From an uncultured Prevotellaceae bacterium (GTDB lineage Bacteria > Bacteroidota > Bacteroidia > Bacteroidales > Bacteroidaceae), in the NCBI GenBank assembly GCA_900316355.1, contig ONCQ01000001.1, positions 62,001-126,000 on the forward strand: a stretch of DNA of 64,000 nucleotides, given 5' to 3'. Shown piece after piece: positions 59,601 through 64,000 of this stretch (position 1 is the first letter of the stretch; the number at the start of each line of letters is the position of its first letter). Position numbers and translations under genes: made by a program. The notes under the pieces are model-generated. The model ran no database searches, was not told where the DNA came from, and worked only from the letters and a program-made list of their open reading frames with translations.

Positions 59601-61210
59601 AGGATATTCGTGCCCACGGCACCGATGTACTCCGTCAGCGACATCACCAGCTCTTCGCGGATGGGGTCGATGGCGGGGTTGGTGACCTGTGCAAACTGCT
59701 GACGGAAGTAGTTGAAGAGAATCTGCGGACGGTCGCTGATGACGGCCAGCGGCGTGTCGTTGCCCATCGCTGCCACGGGCTCCTGTCCTGCCGTGGCCAT
59801 CGGGATGATGGTCTTGTCGATGTCCTCCTGACCGAAGCCGAAAGCGATGAGCTTGCGTTCAAGGTCGCTGACACCATTCTCCACGTGACGACCGCTCTTC
59901 AGTTTCTCCAACTGGATGCGGTTCGTCTGAAGCCACTCGCGGTAGGGATGCGCCTTAGCCAACTGCTCCTTAATCTCGCCGTCGTAGTAAATCTTGCCTT
60001 CCTGCGTGTCAATGAGCAGAATCTTACCCGGCTGCAGACGGCCTTTGCTCACCACGTCGCCCAGCTCGAAGTCCATCACGCCGACCTCAGAGGCAACGAC
60101 CATCATGCCCTGCTTCGTAATCGTATAACGACTGGGGCGCAGACCGTTTCTGTCGAGCATTCCGCCCGCGTAGCGACCGTCCGAGAACAGCAGCGCAGCA
60201 GGCCCGTCCCACGGCTCCATCAAGATGGAATGGTATTCGTAGAACGCCTTCAAATCCTCAGAAATCGGGTTCTTGTCATTGAAGCTCTCTGGCACCAGAA
60301 TCGCCATCGCTTGCGGCAACGAGAGTCCGCTCATCATCAGGAACTCAAACACATTGTCAAGCGAAGCCGAGTCGCTCATGCCTTCCTGCACAATCGGTCG
60401 CAGGTCTTTGATGTCACCAAGCGCCTCGCTGTTGAGCACGCTCTCACGTGCCTTCATCCATCCGCGATTACCGCGAATGGTGTTAATCTCGCCGTTGTGC
60501 GCCAGCAGACGGAACGGCTGTGCCAGCGACCACGTGGGGAAGGTGTTGGTCGAGAAACGAGAATGCACCAGTGCTAGTCCGCTCGTGAAATACGGATTCG
60601 ACAAGTCAGGGAAATATCTTCGCAGCTGACCGCTCGTCAGCATACCCTTATAGATGAGATTCTTCGAGGAAAGGGAACAGACGTAGAAGTCGCGGTCGCT
60701 GACCCGGTTCTCAATCCGCTTCCTTATTTTATATAGCGTGCGGTCGAGCGCAAGAGCGTCTTGGAAGTGAGCATTCCCCTCCGTCACAAAGATTTGCTTA
60801 ATCTCCGGCTCCACTTCCCTTGCCGCAGCACCCAGCACCTCCGGGCATGTCGGCACCGTGCGCACGTGCATCAGCTGCAAGCCCTCGCGCTCAATCTCCT
60901 CGATCATCACGCTCAGGATCTGCTCCTGCGCCTTTTCATCCTTTGGCAGGAACACCAAACCCGTTCCGTATGTGCCCTTCTCCGGCACAGGAATACCCTG
61001 CAACAGTATAAACTCATGCGGAATCTGCACCATAATACCGGCACCGTCGCCCGTCTTGTCGCGCGTCTCGGCTCCGCGGTGCTCCATGTTCTCAAGCACC
61101 TTCAGCGCGTTATCCACCAACTCGTGGCTCTTACCACCGTGGATGTTCACAACCATGCCCACACCGCAGGCATCGTGCTCATAAGCCTCTTGATATAATC
61201 CCTTGTTCAT
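56657..61210 (-). CDS. gltB: Glutamate synthase large subunit with two in-frame repeats
   Basis: GltB turns glutamine and 2-oxoglutarate into two glutamates. The 1517-residue protein begins M-N-K-G-L-Y-Q-E-A-Y-E-H-D-A-C-G-V-G; the Cys is the glutaminase nucleophile after removal of a short propeptide. The central and FMN-binding domains (S-G-A-E-G-G-T-G-A-S) and the Fe-S cluster cysteines (C-V-M-M-R-K-C-N-T-N-T-C-P-V-G) are present, as is the C-terminal beta helix with repeated Gly-rich turns. Two insertions lie in the central domain, A-P-P-S-V-P-E-G-A-T near residue 580 and D-A-P-S-G-G-V-E-G-A-A near 630, both coded by family-B repeats. They bracket I-L-T-D-K, probably in surface loops. The gene sits between dapL and gltD. 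Confidence 0.96.
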   Translation of the reverse strand: MNKGLYQEAYEHDACGVGMVVNIHGGKSHELVDNALKVLENMEHRGAETRDKTGDGAGIMVQIPHEFILLQGIPVPEKGTYGTGLVFLPKDEKAQEQILSVMIEEIEREGLQLMHVRTVPTCPEVLGAAAREVEPEIKQIFVTEGNAHFQDALALDRTLYKIRKRIENRVSDRDFYVCSLSSKNLIYKGMLTSGQLRRYFPDLSNPYFTSGLALVHSRFSTNTFPTWSLAQPFRLLAHNGEINTIRGNRGWMKARESVLNSEALGDIKDLRPIVQEGMSDSASLDNVFEFLMMSGLSLPQAMAILVPESFNDKNPISEDLKAFYEYHSILMEPWDGPAALLFSDGRYAGGMLDRNGLRPSRYTITKQGMMVVASEVGVMDFELGDVVSKGRLQPGKILLIDTQEGKIYYDGEIKEQLAKAHPYREWLQTNRIQLEKLKSGRHVENGVSDLERKLIAFGFGQEDIDKTIIPMATAGQEPVAAMGNDTPLAVISDRPQILFNYFRQQFAQVTNPAIDPIREELVMSLTEYIGAVGTNILTPDASNCKMVRLPQPVLTNTQLDILCNIRYKGFRTKKLSMVVAPPSVPEGATIDNAAEALRVALDKLCKDAEASVDEGVNYIILTDKTIDAPSGGVEGAAEETWFFIPSLLAVSAVHHYLISVGKRVQTALIVESGEIREVMHAALLLGYGASAICPYMTFAVLDDLVKKHKIQEEYATAEANYIKAVDKGLKKVMSKMGISTIRSYRGAKIFESIGLSEDLLRRYFGTEVSTVGGIGLKEIARDAIRLYDEAFKPAEINEFLPNNGQFSWRKDGILHAWNPETIAKLQIATRTGSYEKFKEWTKTVDKKDSPIFLRDYLTFKKVSAPLAIDEVEPVESIVRHFVTGAMSFGALSIEAHEALALAMNKLGTRSNTGEGGEDNARYHTKVDGVSLSSKTKQIASGRFGVTAEYLVNAEEIQIKVAQGAKPGEGGQLPGFKVNDIIAKTRNAIPGISLISPPPHHDIYSIEDLAQLIFDLKNINPTAAVSVKLVAESGVGTIAAGVAKAKADLIVISGAEGGTGASPASSMRFAGISPEIGLAETQQTLVKNGLRNQVRLQTDGQLKTAKDVIIMAMLGADEFSFGTLPLIVLGCVMMRKCNTNTCPVGVATQDERLRARFMGRAEYVVNYFTFLAQQVREYLAEIGVRHLKDIIGRTELLEVRALDGSAVEKWATIDFSRLLHQSDTDVPLYWDRGEFTKISGVKDEEMIKAAQNAIDDQEEVNLDYAIKNTDRAVGTMLSGVIAKKYGEAGLPDGTINIKFKGSAGQSFGAFAVRGLNLKLEGECNDYFGKGLSGGRISILPPARISADFRAEDNIIAGNTGLYGATSGELYVNGRVGERFGVRNSGAIAVIEGAGDHCCEYMTGGRVVVLGKTGRNFAAGMSGGLAYVYDPDHTFDYFCNMDMVELSLVEDGVSRKELLELIRQHYLHTGSALAGRMLDDWHRTLEDFIQVTPIEYKRVLQEEQMARLREKIAGVQRDY
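59301..59331. repeat. Family-B repeat in gltB (copy 1)
   Basis: GCCCCCTCTACGCCCCCTGA and GGGGGC are read as D-A-P-S-G-G-V-E-G-A-A on the minus strand, the same frame as in argS and gltD. Confidence 0.85.
59444..59477. repeat. Family-B repeat in gltB (copy 2)
   Basis: GTAGCCCCCTCGGGGACTG and GGTGGAGCCAC are read as V-A-P-P-S-V-P-E-G-A-T. The form matches the second gltD repeat. Confidence 0.75.
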
Positions 61211-61263
61211 TTACTATTTAACAATTAACCGTTTACAATTTGTTTTCCCCAGAAATAGTTACC

Positions 61264-62550
61264 CTACAATCTGTTAGCAATCCGGCGAAGTGCCTTTTCC
61301 GTATTCTCATGTGTGCCGAATGCCGTCAACCGTACATACCCTTCTCCACATTCTCCGAATCCTGCACCCGGCGTGCACACCACATGGGCAGAACGAAGCA
61401 TCCAATCGAAAAACTCCCAACTACTCCACTCTTTCTTAAAGTCCCCCTCGCCCTTTGGAGAGGGGCTGGGGGTGAGGTCGGGGTTAGGGGTGAGACTCGG
61501 TGTCTTTACCCACAAATACGGAGCATCAACACCGCCATAGACCATGAAACCCATGTCCGTGAGCGCCTTGCGCATCAGGCGTGCATTCTCCATGTAGTAA
61601 GCAATGGTAGCCTTGACCTGCTCCCTACCCTCGGGCGTGTAGATGGCCTCGGCAGCACGCTGACTAAGGTAGCTCGTACCATTGAACTTCGTGCACTGAC
61701 GACGGTTCCAAAGGGAGTTCAAAAGCCCCTCGCTTGCTCGACCTCTGGTCGCTTCGACTCTTCGAAGAACTACCCCCGTGGGGGAGAGGACTTTCGGCAC
61801 CACCGTATATCCACAACGCACACCCGTGAAGCCTGCCGTCTTGGAATAGCTGTGAAACTCCACCGCACACTGCTTGGCGCCTGGTATCTCATAGATGCTG
61901 TGGGGCACATCCTCACTCTGGATGTAGGCCTCGTAGGCAGCATCGTAGAAAATAAGAACATTCTCGCGAATGGCATAATCTACCCACACCTTCAGCTGTT
62001 CTATGTTGAGCGTCGTGCCCGTCGGATTGTTGGGATAGCAGAGATAGATGACATCCACGCGCTCATTGGGAAGTTGAGGCACAAAGCCGTTCTCTGCCGT
62101 GCAGGGAAGCTTTACGATACGGCGACCTGCCATCACATTAGAATCCACATAGACAGGATAGACGGGATCTGTGACAGCCACCACGCAGTCAGCAGAGAGC
62201 AACTCCTGGAAATTGCCGGTATCGCTCTTTGCACCGTCGCTCACGAAAATCTCGTCTGCTGCGATATCGATACCACGACCACGGAAGTCATGCTCCACGA
62301 TAGCATCGCGCAGAAAATCATAACCCTGCTCAGGACCATAACCTCGAAAACTTGCCGCCACACCCAACTCCTCAGCAGCCCTGTGCAGCGCCTCCACGAC
62401 AGCAGGCACAAGGGGCTGAGTCACATCCCCGATACCCAGCGAGATAACATCAGCCATAGGCGTCTCCGCCTTAAAAGCCTTCACCCTCTTGGCAATATCC
62501 GCAAACAAATAGTTGTCAGACAGGTTCAAATAATTCTCGTTTATATTCAT
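61264..62550 (-). CDS. dapL: LL-diaminopimelate aminotransferase with two in-frame repeats
   Basis: DapL is a PLP enzyme that converts tetrahydrodipicolinate to LL-diaminopimelate in one step. The start at M-N-I-N-E-N-Y (62550) fits relatives better than 62565. Key parts are [23 protein letters not shown] and S-Y-S-K-T-A-G-F (PLP Lys). At about 255-280 the usual sequence before L-W-N-R-R-Q-C-T-K is replaced by [16 protein letters not shown], and near 351-370 is [15 protein letters not shown]. Both derive from dispersed repeats. The length of 428 against about 410 in relatives fits. The catalytic residues are intact. It overlaps dapF slightly. Confidence 0.94.
   Translation of the reverse strand: MNINENYLNLSDNYLFADIAKRVKAFKAETPMADVISLGIGDVTQPLVPAVVEALHRAAEELGVAASFRGYGPEQGYDFLRDAIVEHDFRGRGIDIAADEIFVSDGAKSDTGNFQELLSADCVVAVTDPVYPVYVDSNVMAGRRIVKLPCTAENGFVPQLPNERVDVIYLCYPNNPTGTTLNIEQLKVWVDYAIRENVLIFYDAAYEAYIQSEDVPHSIYEIPGAKQCAVEFHSYSKTAGFTGVRCGYTVVPKVLSPTGVVLRRVEATRGRASEGLLNSLWNRRQCTKFNGTSYLSQRAAEAIYTPEGREQVKATIAYYMENARLMRKALTDMGFMVYGGVDAPYLWVKTPSLTPNPDLTPSPSPKGEGDFKKEWSSWEFFDWMLRSAHVVCTPGAGFGECGEGYVRLTAFGTHENTEKALRRIANRL
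61439..61498. repeat. Family-A/B-type repeat in dapL (3' part)
   Basis: CCCCCTCGCCCTTTGGAGAG, GGGCTGGGGGTGAGG and GGGGTTAGGGGTGAG are read as [17 protein letters not shown] on the minus strand. Confidence 0.8.
61716..61791. repeat. Composite repeat in dapL (middle)
   Basis: CGCTTGCTCGACC, CTCTTCGAAGAAC and ACCCCCGTGGGGGAGAGGAC form a composite read in frame between V-V-P-K-V-L and L-W-N-R-R-Q. GCTTGCTCG recalls the CGAGCAAGC part of the 25-bp repeat. Confidence 0.65.
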
Positions 62551-62561
62551 CATCTTTATAA

Positions 62562-63464
62562 TCATTTTTCACTTTTCAATCTTTCATTCCCTACGCTCCC
62601 CTTCAGGGGGCTCGGGGGCACTATCTCCCCCTCGAACACGAACTCCGCAGGTCCCGTCATGTACACGTGCCCGTCGGCTTCACGCCATTCAATCTCCAAT
62701 ACACCACCATCCATGATGATGCGGCTCGCACGTCCGGCACGTCCCGTCTTGCAGGCCGCCACCGCCGTTGCACAGGCACCTGTTCCGCAAGCCTGTGTGA
62801 TACCACTGCCGCGTTCCCAAACGCGCACTCGAATGCCGTCAGGACGCATTTCGGCAAATTCGATGTTGCAGCGTTCAGGAAACGCGGGATGGTGCTCAAG
62901 AATTGCTCCTTCGCGGGCAACGTCAATCGCGTCCACGTTGTCCACGAAGATGACATAATGCGGGTTGCCCATAGAAACGAAAGAAGAACCACCCACGACC
63001 CCTCCTGTCAAGGAGGAGAGAGCCTGCGAGTTGGTAGCCATCGCAGCTGGGTTAAATTGCCTTTCATTTTCAAAGACGGGCTCTCCCATATCTACCGTTA
63101 CGCTCTCCACGATATCCTCCCTCACCAGAAGGTCAAGTACCTTGATGCCTGAAAGCGTAAGGAGTTTGATTTGTGTTTGTGTTGTCAGTCCCTTCTCATA
63201 TACATACTTCCCGACACAGCGGCTCGCATTGCCACACATCATCGCCTCCGAGCCGTCGGCATTGAAGATGCGCATCGTGAAATCTGCCTCAGAAATTGGA
63301 CTTCTTCCGATGAGCACGAGACCATCAGACCCTATCCCTTTGTGGCGATCGCTCCATTCACGTGCTGCCGCAACCGGATCCCCTATATTATATAATAAGG
63401 TGTCAACGTAGATGTAATCGTTGCCGGCTCCATGCATTTTTGTGAAATGTATTTCGTGCTTCAT
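62562..63464 (-). CDS. dapF: Diaminopimelate epimerase with two in-frame repeats
   Basis: DapF interconverts LL- and meso-diaminopimelate, giving the cell-wall and lysine precursor. The 300-residue protein starts with [11 protein letters not shown] and has both catalytic cysteines: M-M-C-G-N-A-S-R-C near residue 78 and Q-A-C-G-T-G-A-C-A near 220. Relative to usual DapF it has L-T-G-G-V-V-G-G-S before M-G-N-P-H-Y (about 150-160) and a C-terminal [14 protein letters not shown], both of repeat origin. Overlap with dapL (62562-62565 in the longest frame) suggests coupling, so dapF to glnN is likely one transcript. It is divergent from the P-II gene. Confidence 0.95.
   Translation of the reverse strand: MKHEIHFTKMHGAGNDYIYVDTLLYNIGDPVAAAREWSDRHKGIGSDGLVLIGRSPISEADFTMRIFNADGSEAMMCGNASRCVGKYVYEKGLTTQTQIKLLTLSGIKVLDLLVREDIVESVTVDMGEPVFENERQFNPAAMATNSQALSSLTGGVVGGSSFVSMGNPHYVIFVDNVDAIDVAREGAILEHHPAFPERCNIEFAEMRPDGIRVRVWERGSGITQACGTGACATAVAACKTGRAGRASRIIMDGGVLEIEWREADGHVYMTGPAEFVFEGEIVPPSPLKGSVGNERLKSEK
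62590..62631. repeat. Family-B repeat at the dapF 3' end
   Basis: CTCCCCTTCAGGGGGCTC and GGGGGCAC nearly equal the second repeat in the giant gene (35782-35808). They are read as [11 protein letters not shown]. Confidence 0.8.
62984..63021. repeat. Repeat in dapF middle
   Basis: GAAGAACCACCCACGACCCC with CCTGTCAAGGAGGAGAG is read as [12 protein letters not shown] on the minus strand, just before M-G-N-P-H-Y. Confidence 0.65.
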
Positions 63465-63634
63465 TTTGATTTAATTATTGCACTTTTGCTGTCGTTTTGT
63501 TTAATTTCGATGCGAAGATATGTCTTTTTGCTCTATCAACCATTGATTTTGCATCAAAAACGCAAGTGGATGAATCTATTTGTTGACATATATCAATAGT
63601 TAAACTTCGAAATGTGTCTTTTTGAAAGAATTAT

Positions 63635-63666
63635 TTTGTGTAATATGTCGTTTTGTACTACTTTTG
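63635..63666 (+). promoter_or_regulatory. Promoter of the P-II gene
   Basis: TTTG at 63635-63638 and TACTTTTG at 63659-63666 are 20 bp apart, the Bacteroidetes -33/-7 arrangement. The ATG follows 56 bp later. This is the best complete promoter match in the window. Confidence 0.65.
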
Positions 63667-63722
63667 CATCAAAATCATTGCAATGTGACACATAGGACGC
63701 TTATTTATTAACTATTTACTGT

Positions 63723-64000
63723 ATGAAGAAGATTGAAGCAATTATCAGGAAAACAAAATTCGAAGATGTCAAGGAAGCATTGCTCTCATCGGACATCGAC
63801 TGGTTCGAGTACCACGACGTACACGGAATCGGACAGAGCCGACAGGAACGCATTTACCGTGGTGTCCAGTATTCGACGGATGTCATTGAGCGCGTGGCAG
63901 TGACCATCGTGTGTCGTGAACAGTTTGTCGATCCTACCGTGAAGGTAATCATCGACACAGCTCACACGGGTGAGGTCGGCGACGGCCGCATCTTCGTAAG
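63723..64000 (+). CDS. P-II family nitrogen regulator (partial, runs off the end)
   Basis: The first 92 codons are in the window with no stop. M-K-K-I-E-A-I-I-R-K-T-K-F-E-D-V and V-G-D-G-R-I-F-V match the P-II N-terminal strand and the conserved G-D-G-K-I-F. The T-loop region reads E-R-I-Y-R-G-V-Q-Y-S-T-D, with the Tyr of the usual R-G-x-E-Y kept but several positions changed. P-II proteins sense 2-oxoglutarate and ATP/ADP and control ammonium transporters and glutamine synthetase. It is divergent from dapF and near glnN/gltBD, so nitrogen control is likely. An amtB gene may lie beyond the window. GlnB versus GlnK cannot be told. Confidence 0.88.
   Translation, partial: MKKIEAIIRKTKFEDVKEALLSSDIDWFEYHDVHGIGQSRQERIYRGVQYSTDVIERVAVTIVCREQFVDPTVKVIIDTAHTGEVGDGRIFV

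Overview
The window is about 64 kb of a Bacteroidales chromosome, most likely Prevotella-like (family Prevotellaceae). The grounds are promoter -7 boxes of the Bacteroidetes type (TAnnTTTG), a fused SecDF, type III glutamine synthetase, an LL-diaminopimelate aminotransferase, ATP-type PEP carboxykinase with a succinate-type CoA transferase, a DUF4294 protein, and many secreted glycosidases ending in a 'DLxGRxI ... GIYIxxGKK' tail like those of type IX secretion cargo. I see no rRNA, tRNA, CRISPR array, prophage or transposase.

Layout. 1-4.8 kb (+): lipoprotein, upp, pckA and CoA transferase (pyrimidine salvage and fermentation). 5-10.4 kb (-): a five-gene cell-surface polysaccharide operon with three ATGA-type overlaps. 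10.6-14.8 kb (+): tyrS and a GH3 glycosidase. 15-22.9 kb (-): two GH43 proteins and a large multidomain GH-A/GH30-like enzyme. 23.2-33.1 kb (-): DUF4294 protein, thioredoxin-like lipoprotein, TPR/OmpA-like lipoprotein, xerD, secDF, an EEP-family membrane protein and a rhomboid protease. 33.4-48.9 kb (+): HU, argS, a 3282-residue secreted protein with an overlapping small lipoprotein, an RNase H-like protein and a secreted metallophosphoesterase. 49.1-63.5 kb (-): a GH36-like glycosidase, then the nitrogen/lysine run dapF-dapL-gltB-gltD-glnN. A P-II gene starts divergently at 63723 and runs off the end.

The genes combine into three themes. One is extracellular glycan attack (GH3, two GH43, GH30-like, GH36-like) without a SusC/SusD pair in view. 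The second is surface polysaccharide synthesis. The third is ammonia assimilation (GlnN, GltBD, P-II) coupled to diaminopimelate synthesis for the cell wall and lysine.

The most unusual feature is a set of short dispersed repeats that fit neither IS elements nor simple intergenic repeats. Several GC-rich, roughly palindromic families of 25-60 bp lie in gene junctions and also in frame inside genes: argS, gltB, gltD, dapL, dapF, xerD, the RNase H-like gene, the GH3 and GH43 genes, the giant protein and a glycosyltransferase. One 32-bp stretch is identical in argS and gltD and is read in the same frame, giving the same peptide. Insertions favour sites where added residues should do little harm: just after signal peptides, in surface loops, and in one loop of the C-terminal sorting tail. 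This resembles the Rickettsia palindromic elements, but with several families at once. Other points are a recent 229-bp duplication that now ends a GH43 gene with a frameshift, and a 22-bp-period array of four palindromes at 4889-4966.
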